A DNA stretch of 64,000 nt from assembly GCA_903813345.2 (NCBI GenBank), contig CAIIXF020000004.1:4113525-4177524 (forward strand). The letters run 5' to 3'. This DNA comes from Owenia fusiformis (taxonomy: Eukaryota; Annelida; Polychaeta; Sabellida; Oweniidae). A model generated the notes under the pieces. That model was not told where the DNA came from. It saw only the letters and a list, made by a program, of their open reading frames with translations, and searched no databases. The translations under genes and the position numbers were made by a program. Positions 32,932 through 45,010 of the stretch are shown piece by piece (position 1 is the first letter of the stretch; the number at the start of each line of letters is the position of its first letter).

Positions 32932-35900
32932 TCAAATTGTCACTGTCCTTTCAAGACTACTACCAAGATCACTTGTGACATTATCATCTTTTTCATTGGC
33001 TACTTTCTGACCAATCAAATCATCACCATTTCCACCAATCAAATCATCACCATTTTCCCCAATAAAATCATCAAACTTTCCACCAATGACATCAGCTGTA
33101 ACATCATCACTGTAGCCAATTAAAGGCTTGGTTACATCTTGGTCAACATGAACTATGACATCATGGGTCTTATTGGCTGAACTACCATTAGCCCCACCAA
33201 TAGCATTATCATTTGTATTGAAAACCTCATCCACAGTTTCATGCCCTAATGCATTTCCGTTTTGAACTACTTCTTCAACCATGTCATCATGTAACATTGG
33301 ATGCTGACTAGAGGAACTCGGTTGTTGACCTCTTTTCCTCAATTTTTTTTTCTGTTTTAATTCACGGGCCTTCTGAACCAAGAGAAGTTTACATGGCATA
33401 TTATTCTGTAGCCTACACCAGAATCTTGTCGCTTTATCTAATTTGTCCATAGTTGGTAAACATAATTTTGTTCCAGCTTTCAACGATTTTGAAAAACTCT
33501 CTTGAAAGTCATCCAATATGTCTTCCTTTCGGATTTTCCCTTCAGTAATGCAAATAATAGGACCTGGGGGTGTCGCTAAAGTTTCCTGGAAGACCCTCAG
33601 GGGGATCTGCTTTTTCACGAATGACTTCGTCACAAGGAAAATCACACATCGACATTCAGATATCATTGTCGCCCAATCATTGAAAGTTGCTGAAAAGAAA
33701 ATGCAATTTAAAGAATGTACACAATAAACATTTAAAATGATTAATATATTTTATGAAAATAGTACTACTTTGAGCGATTCAATTCAAATTTTCAGTATTT
33801 TGGTAGTACCCATGTTGAACTCATAAATTCTTTACATACAACATTTTAAGAACAATTTTAAAACCATGTGTATGACAATGTGTGAAATCAGTTATGCAAT
33901 CCAAACAGAGAAAACATTTTGACCATAGGCCTGAGAACATGTAGTCTGAATCCCCTAGGAAAAGTGAAAAATATTTTTTCTAAGGAGACTCAGAAAGAAA
34001 TTTTGAAGCAAATGCATTCTCTACGCAATTTGTGTGGAAATTTCACAAAAACGCAAATTGCGGGACAGTTGGACGGCCTGTTTCCGGGACCTATGATTTT
34101 GACATAAAACTCACGTGCAGTTGCTAGTCCTTTCTGTTCAGTTTACTTCAAATACAATTTTCATTGTAAATATTTTATTCCTTATATATGGTGATAAAAT
34201 GAACTTACATCTTCCACCAATCAAATAGTCTTCATTGGTAAATGGAACTTTGTAGCCCAAATTTATAAGCTTCTCGTTGATTTTAATTGACAGTTTCATA
34301 TCCTTTTCCTCATCGAATACAACAGTGGCGTCATATTTCTTCTCAACTAAAAATACAAATACAGGTGTATACAGTGAAACCTGTAAAGTGGAACATCTCT
34401 AGATGTGGAACACATTTGTTAGTGGAACACTTTCCAGAATCCCAACACCAAAATAATGGGAAATGAACCTCTATAAGTTGAACACCTCCTAAATGGAACT
34501 CATTTTTGAGGTACCAAAGGTATTCCACTTTAAGGTGCAACAATTAGTGCAGGGGGGGGGGGGCATTCAACGATCATCGACCAGTGTCAAAATATATTTA
34601 AGTTTTGATATTTCATCAAGACTAACATTTATTTTTATTATCTACAATACAAAGAAACCCCCTGGATGAACATTATTTCAGCTGATATTCCTCTTGAAAT
34701 GTGGTGAATCTTAAGAATCTATAAGTGGGACTCCCTTTATAGAAGCTTTGAACTGAATTTACACTTATTAATGCTGAAATTGATAGTTCATCCATACATT
34801 TTAAGAAAATAGGAATGTCAAAGAAGATGTTAAGCCAAATATTGACCTGATAACTCAGAAAAAATAAAAAATTTCAAACTTTCTCTCTACAGTCTTTGTT
34901 GCCCCTTTAAGACAGGTTTTACTGCACTGTTCTTCCTAGTGTATATTTGTTTATTTGTTTTGTTTGTTTGTTTTAGGAAAAAATCAGACGTACAGAAGGA
35001 GACTAATTTATAAGCACCACATACAATTCAGGCCCATAGTCAGAATTTTCCAAGGGGGGTTCACTTTTCCAAAAAATTCTAGGGGGTTCACTTTGGCAAA
35101 TTTGGTCAAAAATCACCCAAAAAATAGTCAGAATTCAAAATGGTGAAAAACTGCATGTATGATTTTGAAAGAAATTTTGGCCAGGGGGGACGAACCCCCA
35201 CCCCCTGGCTACGGGCCTGTAATTGATCTACTCAGGTACTATATCTAGTATTATTTACCATCTCTATATCAAATGATGAAGCTATGACAAAAAAAATATG
35301 TAAATTCCCTTTAAATAATAAATGTGAGAAAAACCACCAAATACTTTTAAAATCTGTAGTTTCCAGCAATAAAGTATGAACATTTGGGATTTTTAGTGGC
35401 TTGCTACAACTGATTATGCCTATTTTAAAAGTACAGAGGATTCAATTATAGTTAAACAAAACAGGAATTTGAAAACAATTTTTCCAGACCAATATAAATG
35501 GTTTCTAGACAACTCATCCCAAGACAACTAATCCCAAGACAACTCATCCCTAAGACAACTCATCCCAAGACAAGTCATCCCTAAGACAAGTCATCCCAAG
35601 ACAACTCATCCCAAGACATCTCATCCCAAGACAACTCATCCCACTAATATAATCTACAACAAGACACACAGTGATAAATATCGCACTTTGAAGAGCAAAC
35701 TGGCCACCATGCAATTTACCCAGCATGGCCAAAACCTAATCAGACCTTGGCACTAGTCTGCTCTTGCATCTGTAAACATTTCAAGTTGACAAGGTTAGCA
35801 GTTTTCCTGCAATTTTGATGACAAGAATTTATTTGTAGTCTTGAACTTTGGGAAAATTTAGATAACATTGTTTGTGACCTAATTTGATGACCTTCGACCT

Positions 35901-38900
35901 TGAAAATTTCACTTTTTCAGACCTCAGTAGGTCTTTTGTAATTAAGCTGACCTAAATTTAAATCCAAAATATCAATTTAGAAAATCAAATTTTTGACCTT
36001 TTCAAGGTCACTGAAGGTCAACGAAAGGTCAAATCTGAAATCTAAGGTCAGATTTGAACTTCTGAGAACTTGTAGATGTTTTTAAAAAAAAAATTTGGTC
36101 AATTTGGAGCAAGTTGAAAAATTCAAAATGGCCGCCAAAATGAAATATTCAAAATGGCCACCATGTAATTCAGCCAGCATACCCAAAACCTAATCAGATC
36201 TTGGCAATAGTCTGCTCTTGCATCTGTAAAAATTTCAAGTTGAACGGATAAGTGGTTTTCCTGGAATTTTGATGACAAGATTTGTTGAAAAATTCAAAAT
36301 GGCCGCCACGTAGTTTACCCAGCATGCCCTAAACCTAATCAGATCTTGGCACTAGTCTGCTATTGCATGTGTAAAAATTTCAAGTTGAACAGGTTAGCGA
36401 TTTTCTTGGAATTTTGATGACAAGAATTGATTTGTAGTCTCAAACTTTGAGAAACTTGGATAACATCATTTGTGACCTAGTTTAATGACCTTGACCTTCG
36501 ACCTTGAAAATTTCACTTTTTCAGACCTCAGTAGGTGTTTTGTAATTAAGCTGACCTAAATTTAAATCCAAAATATCAATTTAGAAAATCAACTTTTTTG
36601 ACCTTTTCAAGGTCACTGAAGGTGAATGAAAGGTCAAATCTGAAATCTAAGGTCAGATTTGAACTTCTGAGAACTTGTAGATGTTTTTAAAAAAAAAATT
36701 TGGTCAATTTGGAGCAAGTTGAAAAATTCAAAATGGCCGCCAAATTGAAAAATTCAAAATGGCCACCATGTAATTCAGCCAGCATACCCAAAACCTAATC
36801 AGATCTTGGCAATAGTCTGCTCTTGCATCTGTAAAAATTTCAAGTTGAACGGATAAGTGGTTTTCCTGGAATTTTGATGACAAGATTTGTTGAAAAATTC
36901 AAAATGGCCGCCACGTAGTTTACCCAGCATGCCCTGAACCTAATCAGATCTTGGTACTAGTCTGCTCTTGCATCTGTAAAAATTTCAAGTTGAACAGGTA
37001 AGCAGTTATCCTGGAAATTTGATGACAAGATTTGGTTTTATGTGCCGCCCGCCCGCACGCCCGTACGCCCGCCCAGCAGCACAAGACGACGACAATATAG
37101 CACTTTTTCAAAGTGCGATAAAAAATATCAATTAGTTATAAATGATTTAATTTGTCCTCTATGTAATATATATATCCCTTTTTCATTTTTGCGATTACAA
37201 AGTGATATTTGATTATACACTCAATCTTAATATTGATAATTTTTAGGATTTTGAAATGGCACTTGAAAGTTATGTTCTACTTTTACGTACCGGTATGTTT
37301 TATTAATTCTGGGCTATTCTCAAATTCTCAATATATTTGAGAATATAGAATTGAAGATAAAAGTAAAAGACATAATTTCCAAATTCAATCATGATGATTC
37401 TGAAAGTTTAAAATTGGAAATCTTATTGAAGAATAAGCCAAATATGACATATTGGAATTAAGCAAAATATGTTAAAACAAAGACTGGATTAATCTGGGAG
37501 AATCATTCTGATAATACGGATAATACATTCTTATTGCATTAAGCCTAATCTGACACCCTTGATGATCTTTTATATAATAATCAAAGTATATATCAATTTG
37601 AACATGTTTATCTTTATCCCAATCAATCAAAAGAAAATTAACTGAAACTAGAGTAAACTAACTACAAAATACAAAAGATATTCCATGGCCAAACACAGTG
37701 TGCTTGCTGCTAAAATCTCTAAATATGTTTCAAATATTCTTTCAAAAGTTAAATTTAATTGTATAAAATTATGTTATATTTCAAGTTGGGAAGAGTTGTC
37801 TTGGGGATGAGTTGTCTTGGGATGAGATGTCTTGGGATGAGATGTCTTGGGATGAGATGTCTCGGGATGAGATGTCTTGAGATGAGTTGTCTTGGGATGA
37901 GATGTCTTGGGGATGAGTTGTCTTGGGATGAGTTGTCTTAGGGATGAGTTGTCCTGTATTCCCTTATATTTCCGGAAATCACAAAAACATTAACTATAGA
38001 TCTTTTGCATCACCTTATTTAATTCTATTTAGTTCTTGTATGTTATCAAAAACTTTTATAAACAGTTTTATTTTTGGTTAGTTTATCAGGTTTTAAAGTA
38101 CATGTAATGTTAAAAACACAAAAATGCTGAGTTACTCCCTCACCTGTCTTATCAATTTTAGGAAATTTGTTTATGTACCACAACTTCATCTGTTCTCCCT
38201 TCCATGTAATCACTGCTACAGAAAGAATGGTGACCCCTACCACACAAGCCACTGGGATTGACACATATAACTTCCAAGGTACTGAAACAATGAGAAATAT
38301 CAGATCAGTACTATAGGTCACATTGCCCTTATTGATGGATCATTTTTTACTCCAAATCTTATTTACCTCATTTGATATATCTGCACAGAGGCCTATTGAG
38401 GCCATATTGAGGCCTATTGAGGCCATATTGAGGCATATTGAGGCCATAAATAAATAATCTTTGGTGGGAAGAATATTTCTTCAAATTCATCTCAATATTT
38501 TCATGCTAACATTGTAATTGGTGGTCAAAATGCATATGTAATTAAAATGAGTTTACATAGCAATATAAAATCTCCCACACTAAATACATACATTATGTTA
38601 AGACTTGTTTAAAATGAATGACCACATAAAATCCATCATATTTTGCACTATGCCTGCCTTCAATGAACACCTACTTGGTCGAGGTTTAGGTGGACATTTC
38701 TCGAGAATTGCATTAACACGTCGTGATGGTTCATTCATATTCTGAAGAGCGCAGAAATATTCACCAAAATCCTCCTCGATCACATGTGGAATATAAAGCC
38801 TGAGCTCCAAATATGATGCATCACGAGACCTGGAATATAACAGATTTGCATCGCAAGCTTTTCTCTTTTTTGAATTTTTTCTTTATCTTTTTAAAAAACA

Positions 38901-41900
38901 TTATATTGAGGTATTAAAATGATGCCTCGTAGGAATATCCTCTTTGGCCTGGAATTTGTTTTCTTTATCTTTTAAAAAAAATTATATTGAGGTATTAAAA
39001 TGATGCCTCATAGGAATATCCTCTTTGGCCTGGAAATCTTTTTCTTTATCTTTTTAAAAACATTATATTGAGGTATTAAAATGATGCCTCATAAGAATAT
39101 CCTCTTTGGCCTGGAATTTTTTTTGTTTATCTTTTTAAAACATTATATTGAGGGATTAAAATGATACATCATAGGAATATCCTCTTTGGCCTGGAAATTT
39201 TTTTCTTTATCTTTTTAAAAACATTATATTGAGGTATCAAAATGATGCCTCATAGGAATATCCTCTTTGGCCTGGTGTTTGTCGATCACCTATTTAATTA
39301 GCCCAAGAAATCAAAGAATATAAATGAAGGCCTATGAGTAGGATTGGTAAAAGTAATTTTAGCAAGAGTTGCCAATAAGCCAATAATTCTGAACATAATT
39401 TCAGAACACCCATCTACCAACCCAAAGCTGGGATATTTTCAAGTTTCCCAAGAATTTTTCTGGATAAAAGATTTGAGATTTGGCCTTTTGTTGACTTTTG
39501 TTGACCTTTGGAAGGTAAAAAGATGATTTTTCAAATTGACCCTGGATTCAAATTTAGGTTAGTTTAATCACAAAAGAACCATTGAGGTCTTAAACGGTCA
39601 GAATTTCAAGGTCAAAGGTCATCAAACTAGGTCACACACAATGTTAAAATTTCTCAAAAAAAATTGTATTGGAACTACATAATTGTACAAATCAAATTTT
39701 TTGACTTAAAACCAGGTATAATATGGCAGAATATGCTACCATTATATCCTACCTTCCTTGAAGATAAAATACATTTATCAGAGAGGTCTATTCGGAGACA
39801 TTTATGACCAACCTCGGTTTTCAAACATTTCCAGGGGGGTTCTCATTTGACAATTTTGGCCCAAATATGGCTAAAATCACTTGAGAAGTGCTCAAAATGG
39901 TGAAAAACTGCATGATTTTGAAAGAATATTTGGCCAGGGGGAAGGCTCGTCTGAACCCTGCAAACCCCCCTTGCAGTGTACATGCAGTGTACTTACAAAT
40001 TTGTCATGTTAAATCTTGGATTGTTTGAAAGTGGAAATGATGTTCCATTCGGCCTGACTTTGTTCCAAATTCCATAATTGTATCCCAATTGTCCCGGATT
40101 TCCCATAAAAGCTCCGCACCATAATGTGACGTTGCCTCCCACGTTAGAACACTTATGGTAATTTTTTCTCACTGTACTCTTTGGTATTGTCACAAGTGGT
40201 GGCTTACTCCAATCTTCACAACCTGAAATGTAAACTTGGTAAATAAGGTAGCCTTTCCCAAGTCGGTCTCTTTTACTTATCTTGATTTCTATTATGATAT
40301 TTCAAGATCAGATAAGTAAAAATACCGACTTGGACAAGGCTATAAATAAGGCCAAAATATTCATATTATGATGGAATCAAATAACTCGACAAGGCACTAA
40401 CATCCAAAATGTCACAACCTGCCATTTGTTATAGATGCCAAATGCAGGACACCAAACATTGAAAAGCATTCCCCTATCAGAGGTATTCCACTTCTAGGTG
40501 TTCTATTTTATAGATTTCACTGTACAGGGTGGTCCAAAAATTTGAACATTTGTTAATTGAACGCAAAACCTTTATTTTTCCTCTAAAATGAGCCAAAATT
40601 TTATTGAAGAAGGGTCATATCAAACATTGTCTAGTTTAATGCATCAATCTTGTTGTTTGCACCTATAAACTTTACATCAGATAAATAAGTGGCTGAACTA
40701 TGTTCAGTAAAATTTTGGTGCAGTTTAGAGGAAAAATAAAGATTTGTTTTCAATCAACAAATGTTCCAATTGTTTTTTGGACCACCCTGTACAGATATAT
40801 GTAGATCATATCAGTCTAATATTCAATGTTGTCACAATGTTATCATTAATTACTAGCGAATATCTCCATTATTAGTTCATTTCATTTCATTTGAGGGAGT
40901 ACATATCTTTATGATGGAAATTAATATACATACATGTTTTGAGAAAACTTTTAATTAATCTTCAGTTCAACCCATATTCTACTTCACAGACACTATCCAG
41001 ATCACAGGCCCATAGCCAGCTTTTGCCAAGGGGGTTCACTTTTCAAAAGATTCCAGCGGGGGTTCACATTTAACAACTTTGGGCCAAAATCACATGAAAA
41101 GTGCTCAGAATAGTGAAAAACTGCATGCCGAATGATTGGTGACGAGGTCTAGATAGTTCATTTACACTCTTTTCACCATTTAGATCTTTTAAAAATGGAA
41201 ATCGGCAAACCTTGAATTTTTAAATCCCATGTATTTGAGATATTTTTCTTGCCATCCGTGGCTATACATTTGTATTGCGTAGAATCTGTCACAGAATTAG
41301 AACGCATGATGCTTAATGTTTGGTTGCCATCTTCTCTAGAGTGCAATCTGGAATAATATTCAATAACTGTGACATTTCAAGTGATCTGATTGGTCCATGT
41401 GATATTTAACAGGTGGAGTTAGAAATAAGCCTTTAAAAAGTTAATAAAGAAATAAGCCTTTATTAGGTCGAGTTTGAGATAAGCCTTTAAGAAGTGAAGA
41501 TATCAGTTTTATAGGTGGAGCTAGAGATAAGCCTTTAAGAAGTTGAGAAAGAAATCAGCTTTTATAGGTGGAGTTAGATACATCGTTTTTGTCATATATA
41601 GTAATGGGCTAAAATATGATATCAAAAGATGTGCCAAATGTGAATGAAAATGAACAAATATAACAGAAAATTAACCAAAAAGTAGCAATATACTGACTGA
41701 CCCTGGAGTTGACCCTGAGTGGAGTAAGAAATAAGCTTTTATAACAGGTGGAGTTAGAGATAAGCATTTAAGAAATTCAGTAATAAATCAGCTTTAAATG
41801 GGTGGAATTAAAAATAAGCTTTTAAGAAGTGGAGTAAAAAATCAGCCTTTAATAGGTGGAGTAAGAGATAAGCCTTGAGAAGTAAAGTAAGAAATCAGCC

Positions 41901-43331
41901 TTTAAAAGATGGAGTTAGATATAACCCTATAAGAAGTGGAGTAAGAAAATTTAACAAATGCTCCTTACTCAATGGTATCTGGATCTTTACCAAATGGATA
42001 CTCTAGCCACTGTTTAGAATTCACATCCACTCTGTACCACGTAAGTTGAGTGAACCCTGATGTACAACACAACAATTTAGTGACTTGTCCCGTACAACCA
42101 AAGTTCAGGTCTCCAAGTTCCTTGGTAAAGTCTAGAACATCTATAAAATAAAAATTCAGGGTTTTAAACGAAGTTACAATTGTACTCACGCATTGGCCTA
42201 CATGTAAATACCATGAGCAATTTTTCAAATCAATTTATTCCTTATTTGTGTCTGTATTATGAAATCTGTATCAGCTTATAATGTTGTGATCTCCACTGCA
42301 TTAAAGCAAGTGGGTGCAGTACCCACCTGAGATTTTAAAGACAAGCTTGACCCACATGAAAATCCATTTGCACCCACTTGAAAATGAGAAAAATCATGAA
42401 AAATTGGCATATTTTGACCAATTTTGGTCTGAATTGTGAAAATGAGATTTTTGCACCCACTTGACAAAAAATCCTGTGGAGATCACTGTAATGTATCTGG
42501 TAAATGGTGCATCCTGTTTTCTTTTAAACCAATCAGATCTTGTTGATTTTGTGTGAAATACATGTATTTTGAGGCTTATTTTCTTTATAATTGCACAATT
42601 TGGTGGGCTCACATGCCGAGTCCATTGTATTGTGAAAATGTGATATTTTAATGACAAGAAAGTCAATCTTTCCAAAATGCGGCAAAAGCAAGAATACCAT
42701 TAGTATAAATAAGGCATTTATATGAAAAATGTCAACACATACAGTGGCATATCATGGGTATTTTGTAAGTGTACGCCTCGAGTGAGCGAAACCATGAGAG
42801 TTTTTCGGGGGTTCTCCCCCCAGAAAATTTAAAAATGAGATTGCGTTTGAAGCCTTCTGGGGCATTTTTAAATACAAAATTTCGACTAATATGGACAAAT
42901 AAAATCTAAATTATTGGCCATATTTCAGAATATCCAGTATTTCTAAAGTGTTAGATTAACTTTTCTCTAAAGATGAGAGTACGCCATGGCGTTTTATGTG
43001 TATATGACGCTACATCTTTGACATTACATTTGTTACAGAAGCAGAACGCCGACTGCTAAACACCGTTGGTCCACAAAAAAGTTGGGAGACTATAACAATA
43101 TGTCACCACATACTTCTGGCATTCTGGTGGTGACATAATTACCAGACAAATCTCTTCTTCACTTATTTACTCACCATGTTTTGTAACAGGGCATTTCTGA
43201 CCAGCTATCAGTGTTGTCATGGTAACCATTAATACCATGGTAACATATGATATCATTTTGCTCATGAGTTGCTTTGTAGGGTGTCGATGTAACCACTGTC
43301 CCATCTCAAGCTCTTGCTTGTCCCTAAACAT
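32932..43331 (-). CDS. Interleukin-1-receptor-like protein: signal peptide, two Ig domains, TM, TIR, acidic tail
   Basis: Eight exons: 43344-43175 (ATG 43331 or 43304), 42140-41969, 41347-41211, 40222-39997, 38829-38675, 38281-38144, 34346-34209, 33689-32932; 1881 nt, 626 residues from the first ATG (617 from the second). All GT-AG, phases consistent. Residues 27-44 (ISYVTMVLMVTMTTLIAG) are a signal peptide. Ig1 about 60-150 has C67, C77/C78, W87 and YKC137; Ig2 about 175-270 has C180, C191, W208 and GEYFC257. TM is about 287-308, followed by MKLWY. TIR is about 330-475: box 1 YDATVVFD (333-340), box 2 region GYKVPFTNEDYLIGG (359-373), box 3 RFWCRL (463-468). The 150-residue tail is Asn/Asp-rich with a repeated DDLIG motif. 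Known IL-1R relatives pass extracellular signals through TIR to MyD88-type adaptors. Two rather than three Ig domains, and no RD in box 2, are unusual. Ligand unknown. Confidence 0.93.
34371..34531. mobile_element. ~160-bp MITE with AAAGTGGAAC ends
   Basis: acagtgaaacctgtaaagtg on the left is mirrored by ggtattccactttaa on the right. A fragment with attccacttctagg and gatttcactgtac is at about 40480-40523. In a receptor intron. Confidence 0.55.
34532..34690. repeat. ~155-bp dispersed repeat, copy 2
   Basis: Same sequence as 32697-32840 with a longer G run (12 G at about 34549-34561). Confidence 0.9.
35029..35219 (+). mobile_element. 191-bp MITE, GGCCCGTAGCCAG family
   Basis: Ends caggcccatagtcag / ctggctacgggcctg; interior aaactgcatgtatgattttg. 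In the large receptor intron before the TIR exons. Confidence 0.92.
35506..35642 (-). repeat. 15-bp array (aagacaactcatccc), left member of an inverted pair
   Basis: About nine units, some with an extra t. The reverse complement of the same unit forms the array at 37787-37955, so the two can pair. Confidence 0.95.
35672..37128. mobile_element. ~1.45-kb element with TATCGCACTTTGAA ends and internal AGGTCA-rich repeats
   Basis: tatcgcactttgaag at 35679 is mirrored by ctttttcaaagtgcgata at 37108-37122. Inside, a composite unit (cagatcttggcactagtctg, aaaatttcaagttgaac, caaaatggccgcca, aaggtcaaatctgaaatcta) is repeated about three times. A GC-rich cluster of cgcccgcc repeats precedes the right end. 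Its AGGTCA-containing unit is the same one that forms the array in GCC2 intron 2 (57733-59881), in opposite orientation. Confidence 0.8.
37787..37955 (+). repeat. 15-bp array (gggatgagttgtctt), right member of the inverted pair
   Basis: About ten units of gggatgagatgtctt or gggatgagttgtctt, inverse to 35506-35642. The 37129-37786 stretch between it and the element holds nothing recognised. Confidence 0.95.
38388..38452. repeat. 22-bp repeat (aggcctattgaggccatattg), three copies
   Basis: Short tandem repeat with internal aggcct/aggcc palindromic steps in a receptor intron. Confidence 0.85.
38830..39280 (-). repeat. ~80-bp array abutting the acceptor of a receptor Ig exon
   Basis: Five units (ctttatctttttaaaaac, attatattgaggtattaaaa, tgatgcctcataggaatatc, ctctttggcctggaa). 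The last motif, cctggaat, is shared with the true exon boundary (acctggaatataac), so each unit carries a CCAGG acceptor-like core on the coding strand. Unlike the real site the repeats lack a good pyrimidine tract. Confidence 0.88.
39818..39975 (+). mobile_element. Truncated MITE, GGCCCGTAGCCAG family
   Basis: Keeps ttccaggggggttct, aaaactgcatgattttgaaa and tggccaggggg; both termini are degraded. In a receptor intron, ending about 20 bp from an exon donor. Confidence 0.75.
40523..40791. mobile_element. ~270-bp Tc1/mariner-type MITE (TACAGGGTGGTCCAAAAA)
   Basis: Long inverted ends: acagggtggtccaaaaa with ttttttggaccaccctgt. Similarity continues about 50 bp inward (gaacatttgttaattgaa / caatcaacaaatgttcc). 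TA flanks both sides, as expected for Tc1/mariner insertion. In a receptor intron. Confidence 0.93.
41005..41135 (+). mobile_element. Truncated MITE, GGCCCGTAGCCAG family
   Basis: Left end caggcccatagccag is intact; the copy stops after aaaactgcatg. In a receptor intron. Confidence 0.85.
41400..41945. repeat. ~40-bp degenerate array (ggtggagttagagataagcc)
   Basis: Alternating modules aggtggagttagagataagc and aagaagtggagtaagaaatc fill the intron between Ig1 exons, ending about 20 bp from the donor at 41968. Confidence 0.85.
42286..42488. mobile_element. ~203-bp MITE, CAGTGATCTCC family, copy 2
   Basis: gtgatctccactgc and gtggagatcac ends; opposite orientation to 14076-14282. Between receptor exons 1 and 2. 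Confidence 0.85.
43028..43138 (-). mobile_element. Terminal fragment of the GTCACCACC-ended element
   Basis: tttgttacagaagcagaacg, actataacaatatgtcacca and ggtggtgacata match the left end of 57733-59881 in reverse. About 37 bp before receptor exon 1's donor. Confidence 0.7.
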
Positions 43332-43401
43332 CCAAAATCATTTCCTGAAATAAAAGCATGTGAATTATGCACATTGCAATTCTGGGATTTAATTAAGTGA
43401 C

Positions 43402-43544
43402 AAGGGTTTCACTAGAATTTCTTACAACAGGCTAAATAAATGAAAACGACATGCAAAATAAATGGAAATCATAAATTTAACATGGGAGAGTTGAAAAGTC
43501 CCTAAAAACAACAGGTGATTTTGCCTGCTGCTTATGAAATCCCT
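43402..43544. mobile_element. ~143-bp MITE, AGGGGTTTCACTAG family, copy 1
   Basis: aagggtttcactag and atgaaatccct ends; internal gctaaataaatgaaaac matches the copy at 62710-62882. Confidence 0.85.
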
Positions 43545-43751
43545 AAGTGAGGCGATATCTTAATCTTAATGGTTTCAATTTTCTTTTTACATTCATTACA
43601 TTATATGCAGCAACTCCATCCCTTTTCTTCAACAGAATTATTATTTGATTCTTGTTTATTCAACCCTGTTCATTCACTGTATGCTTGTATTCATGAAATA
43701 AACCTATTGATTAAAAAAATACATTGTGTGTTAATTTGTACTTGGCTCACT

Positions 43752-43945
43752 GGCGGATCTGGGGGCTCACCCCCCCCCTTGGGTGGCCCACTTTTTGGTC
43801 ATTACTGGGCCTTTTAAGGCCTTATTTTTTAATTTCAGGCCAAATTTTTAAGAAAATGGGCCTAAAATTTCAAAATTTGGGCCCACATTTTTTTTCTCTG
43901 ACCTGAAATTTGCCCCCCCCCCTTGTTGGTTCCCAGATCCATCCC
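43752..43945. mobile_element. ~194-bp MITE, GGCGGATCTGGG family, copy 1
   Basis: Ends ggcggatctggg and cccagatccatcc; interior aggccaaatttttaagaaaa and tttgggcccac shared with 55601-55856. Confidence 0.88.
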
Positions 43946-44401
43946 TGAGGCTGAATGAACTATGGTAACTATTTTAAGTGAGAGACAAGCATAGATTTAT
44001 GGTGAACTCGACCTTCAAATCGGTATAACGATATGTGCATGTCTTAGCTAACTTTCCTTAAATAGAAAAGTGTTTCTGAGAACTTCACTTTAATTAATTT
44101 CCATCAGTGTTAAACATCATAAAAATTTTCTTTTGGCTCGGGTTGCTTGATAGGTAATCTAAGTAATATACCGCTCTGGTTATGTAATCGTTTTTTTTAA
44201 TTTTGATATTCTTTTTATTGACTTATGTTATATCCTCAACAAAGTCCTGAGAAACAACTTGTGTTGTTTATGTTGTAAAATAACGACTTGTGTTGTTTAT
44301 ATTGTAAAAATGGAAATGCAACAAGTCGAAATCCCAATGGTATGCATTTGTAATGACCCTTGATAGCAAGTTGCTACTTCAGTCCAGCTGTAGTGGCTTA
44401 A

Positions 44402-44470
44402 GCCTTTATAGCTCAGTCGGTAGAGCATCAGACTTTGGGTCCATAGGTCCTAGGTTCGATCCCCACACAA
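44402..44470 (+). tRNA. Degenerate tRNA-like sequence / SINE head (Lys-like), probably not functional
   Basis: An excellent Pol III A box (TAGCTCAGTCGG, 44409-44420) and B box (GGTTCGATCCC, 44453-44463) stand at tRNA-like spacing. The D arm (GCTC...GAGC) and the TCAGACTTT start of a Lys-type anticodon arm are present. The 3' half of the anticodon stem is lost, the T stem is weak and the acceptor stem does not close. Best read as a tRNA pseudogene or the promoter part of a SINE. Confidence 0.6.
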
Positions 44471-44696
44471 TGCATTGAATTTAGCACACTTTCTTTCAAT
44501 TTCTTTATCTGGCTTGTTATACAATGCTCGTCAGTTAGTCATTCCCCTGGGGCGCCCTCGGGTCATTACACATTCATTCAAATCCCATTTGTCTGAATCT
44601 TAATTGTCCGAATCTCAATCATCCGAATCCCAATTGTCTGAATCTCATTTGTCCGAGTCCCATGTTTCTCTCAATATGGACCATTGAGATTCGGAC

Positions 44697-45010
44697 CACC
44701 CTTATAAAAAATCCGACCTTGAAATTCCGAAAACAAACCATCGCAAGCAATCATCGATTAATGATTGCTTCAACCATTTAGATCAAAGGAAAAACCATTG
44801 CAAAATGACATGCAATCATTGTGCAACCATCGGCTGTAACCATTAGAATTTCACAATTTGCAATGGTTAAGCAACCATTAACATGTGATCATTGCATTTT
44901 TAAATGCAACCATCTACAACCATTACTCATTGAAATCTGCAATGGTTGCAATGGTCGCATTCAATCATTGAACATTTTTACAATTGCAACCATCATGAGT
45001 TTTAATTCAG
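44697..45010 (+). mobile_element. ~310-bp element with iterated GCAACCATT motifs, copy 1
   Basis: Many direct and inverted copies of gcaaccatt/aatggttgc. Left part (tccgaccttgaaattccgaa) is matched in inverse orientation at 54765-54790 (ttcggaatttcaaggtcgga), where copy 2 lies. Confidence 0.7.

Larger units (their letters stand above)
43345..44401. other. Upstream region of the TIR receptor (promoter or 5' UTR intron)
   Basis: A good acceptor (ttttatttcag) at 43345-43347 suggests a non-coding first exon further upstream; I cannot locate it. Two MITEs lie inside (43402-43544, 43752-43945). Confidence 0.45.

Noticed and set aside
44402-44470. A functional tRNA-Lys gene
   Set aside because: Anticodon stem cannot form and the acceptor stem does not close, despite intact A and B boxes.
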